The notes: generated by a model from the sequence alone, not told the origin. A DNA stretch of 30,811 nt from Gammaproteobacteria bacterium (GCA_016844485.1 JAENIZ010000001.1:1-30811), one strand, 5' to 3'; counted from the stretch's first letter, positions 1-9,590 are shown. Translations and numbers: made by a program.

Positions 1-601
1 GCAGGGCTCTGCGCTCCATGCGTTTGAACTCAGATTGCAGTGTCTCATCCGCGTAACGCCGGTTAAATAAGCCTGTCAACGGGTCACGCATCGCCCGGAT
101 ACCAAGTTCCAATTGGGTAATAATCTGGTGGGCCAGGATACGCAGCGCCTCCTGTTGTTCCAGATTGATGGTTCTTGGTACATGGTCTATGACACACATG
201 GTCCCTACGGCATACCCATTGGGAGAGAGCAATGGCGCAGCCGCATAGAAACGGATATGAGGATCGGAAATGACCAGGGGGTGGTTATAAAACCGCTGAT
301 CTTCTCTTGCGTCTTTTATAATAGTTATATCCCTTCTTGTGATCGCCTGACCACAAAAAGATTGGGAGCTTGACACCTCCTTTGCGTCCAGGCCCACTGC
401 TGATTTGAAATAGATGCGGTCCTTATCAACCAGGCTTATTAATGCAATCGGGGTTTGGCAGATCCTCGAAGCAAGAAGTGCAAGCTCGTCAAATGGAGCA
501 TCGCGCCCGGTATCGAGCACACAGTATTCGCGCAGCGTCTTCAGCCGTTCCGCTTCATACTCAACGTTATTCTCGCCGGCAGTACTTTCCAGTGCTTCCA
601 T
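1..601 (-). CDS. GAF-GGDEF protein, probable diguanylate cyclase (partial, C-terminus beyond window)
   Basis: Reading the minus strand from an ATG at 601 gives an open frame of 200 codons that runs off the window edge. Residues about 25-165 look like a GAF sensor domain of the type often placed before GGDEF (LREYCVLDTG, ALISLVDKDRIYFKS, SFCGQAI, FYAAAPL, GTMCVID). Residues 173-182 (DPLTGLFNRR) are the entry motif of a GGDEF domain. The catalytic GG(D/E)EF loop would lie outside the window, so activity cannot be judged. Enzymes of this family make cyclic di-GMP from two GTP in the cytoplasm, with the GAF domain as ligand or redox sensor. No signal peptide or membrane segment is seen. A run of six G lies 4 nt upstream of the ATG as ribosome-binding site. 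The gene is separated from nadB by 123 nt and has its own promoter-like motif. Confidence 0.88.
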   Translation of the reverse strand, partial: MEALESTAGENNVEYEAERLKTLREYCVLDTGRDAPFDELALLASRICQTPIALISLVDKDRIYFKSAVGLDAKEVSSSQSFCGQAITRRDITIIKDAREDQRFYNHPLVISDPHIRFYAAAPLLSPNGYAVGTMCVIDHVPRTINLEQQEALRILAHQIITQLELGIRAMRDPLTGLFNRRYADETLQSEFKRMERRAL

Positions 602-647
602 GTTTCCCCCCAACACTGGTGATTATTATGAGATTTGATAATTATAA

Positions 648-676
648 TTTATAGACTCGTCATTTATGTTTAGCAA
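648..676 (-). promoter_or_regulatory. Sigma-70-type promoter for the GAF-GGDEF gene
   Basis: On the minus strand a -35 box TTGCTA (676-671) is followed by a 17-nt spacer and a -10 box TATAAA (653-648). It lies about 47-75 nt upstream of the GAF-GGDEF start codon in an AT-rich gap. Match is 4/6 and 5/6 to consensus. Inferred from sequence only. Confidence 0.45.
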
Positions 677-724
677 GCTGGAATATCTCCACGTATTTGC
701 GCAAGATCTGATTTCTGTTATTAA

Positions 725-2347
725 TCAGGCGGCTTCGTGATTATTATGGAATCTTGGAGAGGACAACACAGTATCCTGTGGCGGGTGTTTACTGTCCGTC
801 TCCGGATAATCCAGAGAATAATGCAGTCCACGGCTTTCCTTGCGTTGCAGGGCGGAATGGATGATCAGATCTGCCACGGTCACCAGATTGCGCAATTCGA
901 TCAGGTCATTGGTAATGCGAAAATTTCCGTAATACTCGGCAATTTCTTCCTGTAACAACTTGATTCGATGTTGGGCCCGTTGCAGGCGTTTTGTGGTGCG
1001 GACAATGCCGACATAATCCCACATGAAGCGACGGATTTCATCCCAGTTATGTGAGACCACGACTTCTTCATCGGAATCTGTCACCTGGCTTTCATCCCAG
1101 GCGGACAACATCTTTGGCATGTTGACATTTTTCAGGTTGTTTTTAATGTCCAGATAGGCCGCATGTGCGAATACGACACATTCGAGCAGAGAATTGCTGG
1201 CCATGCGGTTGGCCCCGTGCAGACCCGAGCAGGAGACTTCACCGATGGCATACAGTCCCGGAATATCTGTCCGGCCGTTTTTATCGACGACCACACCGCC
1301 ACAGGTGTAATGCGCCGCAGGGACCACCGGGATCGGGCCTGCGGCCAGATCAAAACCGAAATTCAGGCATTGCTGATAGATATTCGGAAAATGCGAGGTG
1401 ATGAAATCCTTTGGTTTGTGACTGATATCCAGATACACACAGTCATAACCCCCACGTTTCATTTCGTGGTCAATGGCGCGGGCTACAATGTCACGCGGGG
1501 CAAGCTCAGCACGGGAATCATAACGCCCCATAAATGGTTGACCATTGGCCAGCAATAATTTTGCCCCTTCCCCACGCAGGGCCTCTGAGATGAGAAATGA
1601 CTTGGCTGCCGGGTGATACAGGCAAGTTGGATGGAACTGGATAAATTCCATGTTGGCGATTCTGCAACCCGCGCGCCAGGCCATGGCGATACCGTCCCCG
1701 GTGCAGATGTCCGGATTGCTGGTATACAGGTACACCTTGCCCACACCACCCGTCGCCAGTATGACAAATCGTGCCCGGAAGACGCTGACGGTATCACTAT
1801 TACGATCGTAGACATAGGCCCCGAGGCAACGATTGACTGGTTGGCCTATTTTTGCCCTGGTGATGAGATCAACGGCCGTATGATGTTCGAATAATTCTAT
1901 CCTGGGATGGGCTCGCGCCTTGCTCTCCAGAGTCGTTTCAATGGCACGTCCTGTAGAATCGGCCGCATGAATGATGCGACGATGACTGTGTCCCCCCTCC
2001 TGGTGCAAGTGATAATTCCCGCTGGTATCTGATGCCTTGGTGAAACTGACACCGAGTTCAATCAGCCATTGAATACTCTCTCTGCCGTGTTCAACCACAA
2101 AACGCACGACTTCCGGCTTGCATAACCCGGCGCCTGCGATCAAGGTGTCATCTATATGAGAATCTATGGAATCGCAGGTATCCAAAACTGCCGAGATGCC
2201 TCCCTGCGCATAAAATGTCGCCCCTTCGCTAAGCTCACTTTTGGATAACACCGCAACATCCGCATATTCGGCCAATTGCAAGGCCAGGCTGAGACCCGAT
2301 ACGCCGCTGCCGATGATGAGGATATCGTATTGGTGTTGGTGTGCCAT
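725..2347 (-). CDS. nadB: L-aspartate oxidase NadB
   Basis: The product is a 540-residue flavoprotein that oxidises L-aspartate to iminoaspartate, the first step of de novo NAD synthesis; NadA then condenses it to quinolinate. The N-terminus carries the FAD-binding dinucleotide fold (GSGVSG, residues 13-18). Further family signatures are [20 protein letters not shown]-like [51 protein letters not shown] and the FAD-contacting [15 protein letters not shown]. These set it apart from the related succinate dehydrogenase and fumarate reductase flavoproteins, as does the length, equal to E. coli NadB. The C-terminal helical domain (about 430-525) is present. It is divergent from rpoE, as in E. coli and Pseudomonas. 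A sigma-E-like motif precedes it. No convincing Shine-Dalgarno is seen before the ATG. Confidence 0.97.
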   Translation of the reverse strand: MAHQHQYDILIIGSGVSGLSLALQLAEYADVAVLSKSELSEGATFYAQGGISAVLDTCDSIDSHIDDTLIAGAGLCKPEVVRFVVEHGRESIQWLIELGVSFTKASDTSGNYHLHQEGGHSHRRIIHAADSTGRAIETTLESKARAHPRIELFEHHTAVDLITRAKIGQPVNRCLGAYVYDRNSDTVSVFRARFVILATGGVGKVYLYTSNPDICTGDGIAMAWRAGCRIANMEFIQFHPTCLYHPAAKSFLISEALRGEGAKLLLANGQPFMGRYDSRAELAPRDIVARAIDHEMKRGGYDCVYLDISHKPKDFITSHFPNIYQQCLNFGFDLAAGPIPVVPAAHYTCGGVVVDKNGRTDIPGLYAIGEVSCSGLHGANRMASNSLLECVVFAHAAYLDIKNNLKNVNMPKMLSAWDESQVTDSDEEVVVSHNWDEIRRFMWDYVGIVRTTKRLQRAQHRIKLLQEEIAEYYGNFRITNDLIELRNLVTVADLIIHSALQRKESRGLHYSLDYPETDSKHPPQDTVLSSPRFHNNHEAA

Positions 2348-2385
2348 ATAACTTAAGATAATATACTTGGTTTCAAACGTAAGCC

Positions 2386-2413
2386 ATTGATTACGGCATG
2401 ATATTGAAGTTCC
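2386..2413 (-). promoter_or_regulatory. Sigma-E-like promoter motif facing nadB
   Basis: On the minus strand GGAACTT (2413-2407) is a perfect match to the E. coli sigma-E -35 consensus. A 16-nt spacer leads to TCAAT (2390-2386), which matches the usual TCnnA -10 element except at the last base. A start about 6 nt further on would give a leader of about 30 nt for nadB. It sits in the nadB/rpoE divergent gap but points away from rpoE. No comparable motif was found in the rpoE direction. Confidence 0.35.
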
Positions 2414-2483
2414 CGTTCCTGCATGGGTCCGACACTAAAGTGCTTACTGTTAACAAAGATAATACCACATGGGGTCAGCCCGG

Positions 2484-3062
2484 ATGGGCAACAACGTTAC
2501 AGATCAACAACTGGTTGAACGTGTTCAACGAGGGGATAAAAAGGCATTCGATTTGCTGGTATTAAAATATCAGTCACGAATTGTCAATCTGGTCTCGCGT
2601 TTTGTACGGAACCCAAGCGATGCCCTGGATGTCACACAGGAAGCCTTTATAAAAGCCTACCGGGCCATGCCAAACTTCAGGGGGGAGAGTGCCTTTTACA
2701 CCTGGATGTACCGGATTGCCGTCAATACGGCCAAAAATTTCCTGGCGGTACAATCCCGGCGCCCAATGGAGGCAGAACAAGATATTGAAGATTTTGAACA
2801 AATTGGCGGGGAGAACGCTCTAAAGGAGTATGCAACTCCTGAGCATATGTTGCTCAGGGACGAGATTCAGGAGACCGTTATCAAGGCCATCGACGGTTTG
2901 CCTGATGATCTGCGGGTTGCGATTACCTTGCGTGAGGTCGAAGGTCTGAGCTATGAAGATATTGCAGTGGCAATGGATTGTCCGATTGGGACGGTAAGGT
3001 CACGCATCTTCCGGGCCCGGGAAGCGATTGATAAACTACTTAAGCCACTATTAGACAGGTGA
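2484..3062 (+). CDS. rpoE: ECF sigma factor sigma-E / AlgU
   Basis: This is the extracytoplasmic-function sigma factor that directs RNA polymerase to envelope-stress genes. Sigma-70 region 2 spans residues 20-92 (core binding, with DALDVTQEAFIKAYRAMPNFRGES). Region 4 spans about 133-183, with the helix-turn-helix EGLSYEDIAVAMDCPIGTVRSRIFRAR. The ATG at 2484 gives 192 residues (E. coli 191) and the expected N-terminus (GNNVTDQQLVERVQRGD). It has a GGGG stretch 9 nt upstream. An in-frame ATG at 2469 would add five residues and has a weaker ribosome site. rseA begins 4 nt after the stop, so sigma factor and anti-sigma factor are translated from one message. Confidence 0.97.
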   Translation: MGNNVTDQQLVERVQRGDKKAFDLLVLKYQSRIVNLVSRFVRNPSDALDVTQEAFIKAYRAMPNFRGESAFYTWMYRIAVNTAKNFLAVQSRRPMEAEQDIEDFEQIGGENALKEYATPEHMLLRDEIQETVIKAIDGLPDDLRVAITLREVEGLSYEDIAVAMDCPIGTVRSRIFRAREAIDKLLKPLLDR

Positions 3063-3066
3063 GTAA

Positions 3067-3645
3067 ATGACGATGAACAAGAACTACCGTGAACAGATCT
3101 CTGTCCTGATGGACGGGGAACTGGACGATGAGTCGCTCTCAATTCTGAAGGATTTGAGCGACAACCATGAACACCGGCAGATCTGGTGCCGTTATCATTT
3201 GGTCGGTGAAAGCCTGAGGGGCAATCTACCGAGTCATGTTGACCTGGGGTTGGCAGACAGGGTGAGTGCCGCGATTAAAAACGAACCCAATATCCTTGCC
3301 CCCAAGCGTACGGTGACCCATTTTCTCAAACCTGTTTTGGGTTTTGCGATCGCTGCATCAGTCGCCGTCGTGGCAATATTAGGCGTCAGACACACCGGAA
3401 CCGGCCCATCAATTACCCCCACTCAATCCGTAGCCGTTCATCAACCAAATATTACCAGCCCTCAACTAGCAAATCTCTCCACAGAGCAGGAGACACAACA
3501 AGTGTCCCCAACGTATAAAATGCCGGCAAATGCCACAGCGCGGCTAAATCGTTATCTGGTGAATTATAATGAGTATCGAACCAATGCCGGTGTTCAGGGG
3601 ATGTTACCCTATGTCAGGATTGTGGCCGATGAAGGTGAAGAATAG
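3067..3645 (+). CDS. rseA: Anti-sigma-E factor RseA/MucA
   Basis: This is a single-pass inner-membrane protein of 192 residues. The cytoplasmic N-terminal domain binds sigma-E (EQISVLMDGELDDES and IWCRYHLVGESLRGN are the RseA N-domain signature). A transmembrane helix follows at about 87-106 (LKPVLGFAIAASVAVVAILGV). The periplasmic tail ends in a conserved-looking segment (NEYRTNAGVQGMLPYVRIV). By family knowledge, envelope stress triggers cleavage by DegS and RseP and releases sigma-E. The Shine-Dalgarno AGGTGAG (3057-3063) lies only 3 nt before the first ATG but 9 nt before the second ATG at 3073. The true start may therefore be 3073, which gives MNKNYREQ. It overlaps the rseB start by 17 nt. 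Confidence 0.93.
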   Translation: MTMNKNYREQISVLMDGELDDESLSILKDLSDNHEHRQIWCRYHLVGESLRGNLPSHVDLGLADRVSAAIKNEPNILAPKRTVTHFLKPVLGFAIAASVAVVAILGVRHTGTGPSITPTQSVAVHQPNITSPQLANLSTEQETQQVSPTYKMPANATARLNRYLVNYNEYRTNAGVQGMLPYVRIVADEGEE

Positions 3646-4633
3646 GATCATTACCCTGTGCAGCTCATTGCTGTGCAGCCTTCCCATCATAATCGTATCT
3701 TCATTCACCGTTGCCGTCGCTGATGATGATTCTTCCAGGCAGGCCCAGCAACTGATCAATGAGATGTTCAGTGCCAGTCGTGAACTTAATTACGACGGCA
3801 TTTTTGTATACCGGCGCGGCAATCGTATTGACGCAATGCGCCTCATACATAAGGCAGACGCAAACGGTGAACGCGAACGTATGGTCTCCCTCACCGGTTA
3901 TGCCAGAGAAGTCATACGTGACGGCAAGTCAGTCACTTGTATCTTTCCGGATAATCAGGCGGTAATGGTCGAAAAGAGCCGGCCGCAGAAACTTTTAACT
4001 GCCCAGTTGCCTGAACCAATAGAAAAAATTGCCGATTATTATGAGTTTTCCGTGACAGGCCGGGATCGGGTTGCCGGGCGCGCCACCTGGGTGGTAAATA
4101 TTGTTCCCAAAGACGGGTATCGCTATGGTTATCAATTGTGGGTTGATGAAGATACCAAACTGCTTCTCAAGTCCGAATTAAAAGACGATTCAGGTTGGCC
4201 TGTAGAACAAATACTCTTCACCCAGTTGGATGTTGTCGAGGATATACCTGAACAATTGTTAGAGCCCGCAATTTCCGGGAGCGGTTATACCAGGTATGTC
4301 GGGACTTCTGACGATATTCCAGTGCATGCAGGTGATGGTGAATGGCGGGTGACCTGGATGCCCGCAGGGTTTGAGATGAGTGATCATGAAAAACAGGCCA
4401 TGGTGGCAAACGATATGCCGGTAGATCATATGGTGTATACTGATGGTCTTGCCATAGTGTCTGTTTTTGTAGAAAAGCTGGAAAATGATCCTGATGCCAT
4501 GCAGGGACCTTCCAGGATGGGTGGGGTCAATACGTTTGCCACTTTATCAAATGGATATCAGGTTACTGCGGTTGGCGAAGTTCCACAAAAAACTGTTCAA
4601 ATGATGGCAAATTCCGTAGTGCAGGGCAGGTAA
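3629..4633 (+). CDS. rseB: Sigma-E regulator RseB/MucB, periplasmic
   Basis: This is a 334-residue exported protein (E. coli RseB 318). Residues 1-30 form a signal peptide: MKVKNR, then a hydrophobic core, then VAVA before DDDSS, where cleavage is likely. The mature protein has the two-domain MucB/RseB layout: a LolA-like N-domain (AQQLINEMFSASRELNYDGIFVYRRGNRIDAMRLIHK and onward) and a smaller C-domain from about residue 230 (WRVTWMPAGFEMSD). By family knowledge, RseB binds the RseA periplasmic region and shields it from DegS, and senses mislocalised lipoprotein or LPS. The ATG at 3629 was chosen because longer in-frame starts inside rseA would bury the signal peptide. AGGA lies 10 nt upstream. 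The ORF starts inside the rseA 3' end, which indicates translational coupling. Confidence 0.94.
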   Translation: MKVKNRIITLCSSLLCSLPIIIVSSFTVAVADDDSSRQAQQLINEMFSASRELNYDGIFVYRRGNRIDAMRLIHKADANGERERMVSLTGYAREVIRDGKSVTCIFPDNQAVMVEKSRPQKLLTAQLPEPIEKIADYYEFSVTGRDRVAGRATWVVNIVPKDGYRYGYQLWVDEDTKLLLKSELKDDSGWPVEQILFTQLDVVEDIPEQLLEPAISGSGYTRYVGTSDDIPVHAGDGEWRVTWMPAGFEMSDHEKQAMVANDMPVDHMVYTDGLAIVSVFVEKLENDPDAMQGPSRMGGVNTFATLSNGYQVTAVGEVPQKTVQMMANSVVQGR

Positions 4634-4726
4634 ATTTGTAAAACGCCTGTCCACTCGGGATAGATCATATGCAGTTGACAGAATTGCTATACATCAGAGA
4701 GTAATTGATTTTATTGCGGTGAACAC

Positions 4727-6163
4727 ATGAAACGTATAAATGGTAAATTTCTTCATATCCTGTATTTATTGTTACTGGGGGTCTTTCTTACCTTCCAGAG
4801 TGCAGAGGCAGGATCACTGCCCGATTTCACTCCACTGATAGATGCCAATGCCCCTGCAGTGGTGAATATCAGTACCAGTCTTAAAAAATCAAAGGGAGGG
4901 ACACCACATGGATTTAATATGCCGGATATCCCTGAAGACAGCCCCTTTTATGATTTTTTCCAGAAATTTTTTGGTGAAATACCGGAAGGTATAGATCCGT
5001 TTGAACAACGCTCCTCATTGGGTTCAGGATTCATTTTGTCGAAGGACGGTTACGTCATTACCAATAACCATGTTGTTAAAGATGCCGATGAAATTATTGT
5101 GCGCATGCAGGACAGGCGTGAATTCGTGGCTGAAATCATAGGGACGGATGAACGCAGTGATATTGCCGTATTGAAGATCGAGGCTGATGATCTTCCCACT
5201 GTCAAGCTGGGTGATTCATCAATCCTTAAGGTCGGTGAATGGGTACTTGCTATTGGTTCGCCTTTTGGATTTGATCATTCGGTTACTGCCGGCATTATCA
5301 GTGCCATGGGACGCAGCTTGCCAAATGAAAATTATGTGCCTTTTATTCAAACGGATGTTGCAATCAACCCCGGGAACTCAGGCGGGCCTTTGTTCAATCT
5401 GGACGGTGAAGTCATAGGAGTGAATTCGCAGATCTACAGCAGGACTGGCGGATTTATGGGACTGTCATTTGCCGTACCGATTAACGTGGTTACTAATGTT
5501 TATAATCAACTCCGGGAACAAGGACATGTCTCACGCGGCTGGTTGGGTGTATTGATCCAGGATGTTACAAGGGAACTGGCGGAATCATTTGGTATGCAAC
5601 GGCCACATGGAGCGTTGGTTGCAAAAATTTTGCCTGATAGTCCTGCAGAGGATGCCGGTTTTGAGGTCGGCGATGTTGTGGTGAAATTTAATGGACAGGA
5701 GATCAGTTTTTCATCCGATTTGCCTCCCATGGTGGGTAATAGCAAGATTGGCAGTCAAATACCGGTTGAAATAATACGCCGGGGAGAAACTAAAACATTG
5801 CAGGTCAAAATTGCCGAGTTACCGCCTGATGATGATATAAAAATCGCCTCAACAGGCGAGGGCAGTAGCACCCAATCAAATGCATTGAACATTACGGTCA
5901 AGGAACTTGGCGCACAGGAGAAGAAAGAGCTTGAACTTGAAGATCATGGTGTGCTCGTTGCCTCTGTATCAGAAGGACCTGCACAAAAGGCGGGGGTACA
6001 CATGGGTGATGTTATATTGCTCATCAATAACATAAAGATCAAAGATGTTGTTCACTTTGAACAAATAGTGCAGGAACTTCCAAAAGACAAATCAATTCCA
6101 ATCCTGGTACAACGACGCGGTAGCCCAATATTTCTTGCATTAAAGCTCACAGATAATCCGTGA
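4727..6163 (+). CDS. degP: Periplasmic serine protease DegP/MucD (HtrA family)
   Basis: This 478-residue protein has a signal peptide (residues 1-28, ending SAEA) and a trypsin-like domain with catalytic triad His115 (ITNNHVV), Asp145 (RSDIAVLKI) and Ser218 (NPGNSGGPL). Two PDZ domains follow (about 255-365 and 390-475). The domain order and length match the DegP/DegQ/MucD group. Such enzymes degrade or refold damaged periplasmic proteins. Placement directly after rseB, 93 nt downstream, is the Pseudomonas mucD arrangement with mucC missing. GGTGA lies 7 nt before the ATG. It shares a 4-nt GTGA overlap with the next gene. MucD is the better name by position, degP/degQ by sequence; the sequence alone does not settle which. 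Confidence 0.95.
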   Translation: MKRINGKFLHILYLLLLGVFLTFQSAEAGSLPDFTPLIDANAPAVVNISTSLKKSKGGTPHGFNMPDIPEDSPFYDFFQKFFGEIPEGIDPFEQRSSLGSGFILSKDGYVITNNHVVKDADEIIVRMQDRREFVAEIIGTDERSDIAVLKIEADDLPTVKLGDSSILKVGEWVLAIGSPFGFDHSVTAGIISAMGRSLPNENYVPFIQTDVAINPGNSGGPLFNLDGEVIGVNSQIYSRTGGFMGLSFAVPINVVTNVYNQLREQGHVSRGWLGVLIQDVTRELAESFGMQRPHGALVAKILPDSPAEDAGFEVGDVVVKFNGQEISFSSDLPPMVGNSKIGSQIPVEIIRRGETKTLQVKIAELPPDDDIKIASTGEGSSTQSNALNITVKELGAQEKKELELEDHGVLVASVSEGPAQKAGVHMGDVILLINNIKIKDVVHFEQIVQELPKDKSIPILVQRRGSPIFLALKLTDNP

Positions 6164-6411
6164 GTGTGGAATTCATTCTCTATAGCCGATCCGGTTGCCA
6201 TCTATGTAGTGAAATGTTGGATCAGCTTATGGCTATGGAGCAGGCCGGCACCTTCCGGGTGCGTGTGATTGATATTGATGATAACCCTGAACTGCAATGT
6301 CGTTATGCACTGCATATTCCCGTGTTGTCCACGATTGATAATAATGTCTTATGTAAACATGCCTTAGACAAACAGGCTGTCACTGACTATCTTGCCAATC
6401 AGGCAGGATAG
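6160..6411 (+). CDS. Glutaredoxin-like thiol protein (DUF836 type)
   Basis: An 83-residue protein of thioredoxin fold begins FILYSRSGCHLCSEM. The Cys-His-Leu-Cys pair at about residues 13-16 is the expected redox CxxC. A cis-Pro-like IPVL follows at about residues 53-56, as in the small glutaredoxin-like DUF836 family. The start is a GTG (6160) that overlaps the degP stop as GTGA, so the two are likely translationally coupled. A GTG at 6166 is an alternative. It sits between a periplasmic protease and lepA and has no signal peptide, so it should be cytoplasmic. A disulfide exchange role is inferred from the motif. The partner is unknown. Confidence 0.82.
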   Translation: MSVEFILYSRSGCHLCSEMLDQLMAMEQAGTFRVRVIDIDDNPELQCRYALHIPVLSTIDNNVLCKHALDKQAVTDYLANQAG

Positions 6412-6548
6412 CCTATCTACTTAATCCCGTCTTTTATCACATCATTTATATGTGAAGTTATTTATGGATAAGCTAGAATCGCCCGCTATTTAAGTACTCA
6501 AGAAATAACATTACGCCTGCAAATCATCTGGGCCTGTACCAACCGCAT

Positions 6549-8345
6549 ATGCGACATATCCGGAATTTTTCAATCATTGCCCATATTGACCATGGTAAAT
6601 CAACCCTGGCCGACCGGTTTATCCAGTTTTGTGGCGCCTTGAGCGAACGAGAGATGTCGGAGCAGGTCCTGGATTCCATGGATCTGGAGCGTGAGCGCGG
6701 TATTACCATCAAGGCACAAAGTGTGACGCTGAATTACAATGCACGGGATGGCAAGACATATCAGTTAAACTTCATTGATACCCCAGGGCATGTTGATTTT
6801 AGCTATGAGGTTTCACGTTCACTTGCAGCATGTGAAGGAGCGTTGCTGGTTGTAGATTCAGCACAGGGTGTTGAGGCTCAAAGTGTGGCAAATTGCCTAA
6901 CCGCAATCAATTTGAATCTTGAAGTCCTGCCTGTATTGAACAAGATTGATCTGCCGTCCGCTGACCCGGAGAGGGTTATTCAGGAAATTGAGGAGATTAT
7001 TGGTATTCCCGCAAGACATGCACTCAAAATAAGTGCAAAAACGGGAGAGGGAGTAGCTGATTTGCTGGAACAAATAGTTACAGAGATTCCACCACCTTCC
7101 GGTAATCCTGATGCGCCGTTGAAGGCACTGATTATTGATTCATGGTTTGACAATTATCTTGGCGTGGTTTCCCTGGTCAGGGTTGTTGACGGAGTGCTTC
7201 CGTCAGGGAAAAAAATACGGGTCATGTCTACTGGTCACGATTATCTGGTAGATGAAGTGGGAATATTTACACCCAAATTCAAGGCAAAGAGTATATTGGA
7301 GACAGGTGAAGTAGGGTATGTCGTCGCAGGGATTAAGGAGATCGATGGCGCACCTGTGGGTGATACATTGACACAGGCCAACAATCCTGCCGTAAAACCG
7401 TTAACAGGATTTCAAGCGATAAAACCCAATGTGTTTGCCGGTCTTTATCCTGTGGATTCGGGAGATTATGAGGCGTTCCGCGAGGCGCTGGCCAAACTTA
7501 AATTGAATGATGCGGCGCTGCATTATGAACCCGAAACTTCACAGGCATTGGGTTTTGGCTTTCGCTGCGGTTTTCTGGGTATGTTGCACATGGAAATCGT
7601 TCAGGAGCGTCTGGAGCGTGAATACGATCTGAGTCTAATCACCACGGCGCCCACAGTAGTATATGAAGTTGAAACTACAACCGGCCAAATAGTCTATGTG
7701 GATAATCCGTCACGCCTGCCGGCTACTGATAAGATAAAAGAGATTCGTGAACCCATTATCACTGCTGATATACTTGTGCCCGCAGATTATCTTGGAAATG
7801 TTATTTCTCTATGTGTAGAGAAACGCGGGATACAAAAAAAATTAATGTATCTCGCCAAGCAAATTTCACTTGAATTTGAATTACCGTTAAATGAAGTTGT
7901 CCTGGATTTTTTTGACCGTTTAAAATCTGTAAGTCGTGGATATGGTTCTTTTGACTACAGTTTTCTTTGTTTCCGGGAATCAAAACTTGTCAAACTGGAT
8001 ATTTTGATTAATGGTGAATGTGTTGATGCGTTATCTTGTATTGTTCACCAGGATCATGCGCAGGTTCGCGGACGTGAACTAGTCGAAAAGATGAAAGAAT
8101 TTATTCCACGGCAGATGTTTGAGGTTGCGATTCAGGCAGCAATTGGTTCAAAAATACTTGCACGTCAGACGGTCAAGGCATTCCGGAAAAATGTTACTGC
8201 AAAATGTTATGGCGGCGATATTACCCGTAAACGTAAATTACTGGAAAAACAGAAAGCAGGGAAGAAACGGATGAAACAGCTTGGATCTGTTGAGATACCA
8301 CAGGACGCGTTCATGGCGATATTACATGTGGGGAAAGATAGATGA
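6549..8345 (+). CDS. lepA: Elongation factor 4 (LepA), back-translocating GTPase
   Basis: This 598-residue translational GTPase has G1 AHIDHGKS (11-18), RGIT in switch I (50-53), G3 DTPGH (77-81) and G4 NKID (131-134). Domain II, EF-G-like domains III and V ([27 protein letters not shown]) and the LepA-specific C-terminal domain ending [25 protein letters not shown] follow. Length and sequence are close to E. coli LepA (599). It binds stalled or mistranslocated ribosomes. The ATG is fixed by the conserved N-terminus [17 protein letters not shown], although no good Shine-Dalgarno precedes it. The 137-nt upstream gap contains a TAGAAT (6474-6479) that could be a -10 box, without a clear -35. 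The stop overlaps lepB by 4 nt (ATGA). Confidence 0.98.
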   Translation: MRHIRNFSIIAHIDHGKSTLADRFIQFCGALSEREMSEQVLDSMDLERERGITIKAQSVTLNYNARDGKTYQLNFIDTPGHVDFSYEVSRSLAACEGALLVVDSAQGVEAQSVANCLTAINLNLEVLPVLNKIDLPSADPERVIQEIEEIIGIPARHALKISAKTGEGVADLLEQIVTEIPPPSGNPDAPLKALIIDSWFDNYLGVVSLVRVVDGVLPSGKKIRVMSTGHDYLVDEVGIFTPKFKAKSILETGEVGYVVAGIKEIDGAPVGDTLTQANNPAVKPLTGFQAIKPNVFAGLYPVDSGDYEAFREALAKLKLNDAALHYEPETSQALGFGFRCGFLGMLHMEIVQERLEREYDLSLITTAPTVVYEVETTTGQIVYVDNPSRLPATDKIKEIREPIITADILVPADYLGNVISLCVEKRGIQKKLMYLAKQISLEFELPLNEVVLDFFDRLKSVSRGYGSFDYSFLCFRESKLVKLDILINGECVDALSCIVHQDHAQVRGRELVEKMKEFIPRQMFEVAIQAAIGSKILARQTVKAFRKNVTAKCYGGDITRKRKLLEKQKAGKKRMKQLGSVEIPQDAFMAILHVGKDR

Positions 8346-9151
8346 ATTTCGATTTCGCCACTATTTTAGTGCTTTTAACATTTCTGAGCGGGATAATCTG
8401 GTTGATAGATAGTCTTTTTTTCGCGGCCAAAAGGCGGAATAGCGATGCTAAATCCGATACGGCAGACAAATCTTCCAGCAGAGTGGAAACCCCTCTTTTC
8501 GTAGATTACGCGAAGTCATTTTTTCCTATTTTTCTTTTTGTCCTGATATTACGTTCTTTTATAGTTGAGCCATTCAGAATTCCTTCAGGTTCGATGATGC
8601 CAACATTATTAATCGGTGATTTCATACTGGTAAACAAATATGACTATGGGATCCGGTTGCCGGTATTAAACAGCAAGATAATCGCCAACAAGACCCCTGC
8701 ACGGGGTGATATTATCGTGTTCAGATATCCTGAAAATCCCAGTATTCCGTTCATTAAGCGGGTTGTGGGCTTGCCAGGTGATCACATTGCCTATTACGAT
8801 AAGACATTATATGTCAATGGCGAACCCATGCAGCAGACAATATCAGGTCCGTATAAGGCAAACGGGGCAGGCATGATAATGGATGGCGCATCGTTACGTA
8901 TTGAAGACCTCAAGGATGTAAAACATGACATCCTTGTTGATATAGAGCGGTATTCCAGTAATGTTGAAGGTATCGTTCCGGACGGACACTATTTCGTTTT
9001 GGGGGATAATAGGGATAATAGCAAGGATAGCCGTTATTGGGGTTACGTCCCTGATAGTAATCTCATAGGCAGGGCTTTTCTGATTTGGATGAATTGGGAT
9101 ATCAAAAATGGTGGAATTGACCGGAAAAGAATTGGTACGATGATGAAATAA
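8342..9151 (+). CDS. lepB: Signal peptidase I
   Basis: This membrane serine protease of 269 residues removes signal peptides from exported proteins. Two transmembrane segments are visible (about 6-28 and 58-74). The catalytic domain faces the periplasm. The Ser nucleophile is Ser84 in PSGSMMPTL and the general-base Lys is Lys139 in [11 protein letters not shown]. Box E is [11 protein letters not shown] (211-221). The lepA-lepB pair with an ATGA overlap is the standard proteobacterial arrangement and implies co-translation. It is shorter than E. coli LepB (324), mainly in the periplasmic insertions, which is common outside enterics. Confidence 0.97.
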   Translation: MNFDFATILVLLTFLSGIIWLIDSLFFAAKRRNSDAKSDTADKSSSRVETPLFVDYAKSFFPIFLFVLILRSFIVEPFRIPSGSMMPTLLIGDFILVNKYDYGIRLPVLNSKIIANKTPARGDIIVFRYPENPSIPFIKRVVGLPGDHIAYYDKTLYVNGEPMQQTISGPYKANGAGMIMDGASLRIEDLKDVKHDILVDIERYSSNVEGIVPDGHYFVLGDNRDNSKDSRYWGYVPDSNLIGRAFLIWMNWDIKNGGIDRKRIGTMMK

Positions 9152-9173
9152 ACATGAATGAAAAGGTGCAATT

Positions 9174-9590
9174 ATGAAAAAAATGATCGATAAACAACGC
9201 GGTATTACTTTTCTGGGGTTGTGCTTTATTGCAGCTATTTTCGGTGTTTTTGTGTTACTTGGGGTCAAACTCTATCCCTTGTTTTATGAAAAATTCCGGG
9301 TAGTGTCGGCCATGAATTCAGTAGCAGCTCAAGCAGGTTCAGCAGATTATACCGAGAAGGATGCAGAGAAATTTTTTCAGCGCAATGTGCAAATTTCAGG
9401 ATCACAGATTTTTGATGATCAGGCTACCAAGGAATATGTCTCAATTGAAAAACCGACGAAAAAAGGCGAACCAAGACTTTTACGAGTTGCCTTTGAAACC
9501 AGGAATGTATTTTTTGATGATATAGAGTTTGTGCTCGCGTTTGACAAAACTGTTCCATTAGGAAAAGGGGCTGTTGGAGGGAATGAATGA
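9174..9590 (+). CDS. DUF4845 membrane protein between lepB and rnc
   Basis: This 138-residue protein has one N-terminal hydrophobic helix (about 11-36) preceded by KQRG, giving a start resembling a type IV prepilin (RGITFLG), but without the Glu five residues after the cleavage Gly. The rest is soluble and of mixed charge. Position between lepB and rnc and the general pattern match DUF4845 proteins in Pseudomonas and relatives, whose function is unknown. AAGGTG lies 5 nt before the ATG. Its 3' end overlaps the rnc start by 8 nt, so it belongs to the lepA-rnc-era operon. No function is assigned. Confidence 0.78.
   Translation: MKKMIDKQRGITFLGLCFIAAIFGVFVLLGVKLYPLFYEKFRVVSAMNSVAAQAGSADYTEKDAEKFFQRNVQISGSQIFDDQATKEYVSIEKPTKKGEPRLLRVAFETRNVFFDDIEFVLAFDKTVPLGKGAVGGNE

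Noticed and set aside
113..373. Plus-strand frame at the window start
   Set aside because: The minus strand encodes a clear GAF-GGDEF protein over the same bases.
1163..1558. 131-codon open frame antisense to nadB
   Set aside because: It lies entirely within nadB, has no family resemblance or ribosome site, and follows from nadB codon composition.
4675..4696. TTGACA with TATACA upstream of degP as a promoter
   Set aside because: The two boxes are only 7 nt apart and no -10 box stands at 16-18 nt; no sigma-E motif was found there either.
8894..9268. 124-codon minus-strand frame over lepB and the DUF4845 gene
   Set aside because: It is antisense to well-supported genes and shows no recognisable motifs.
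9174..9280. Type IV pilin subunit from the RGITFLG hydrophobic start
   Set aside because: It lacks the conserved Glu after the cleavage site, and its place between lepB and rnc identifies it as DUF4845.
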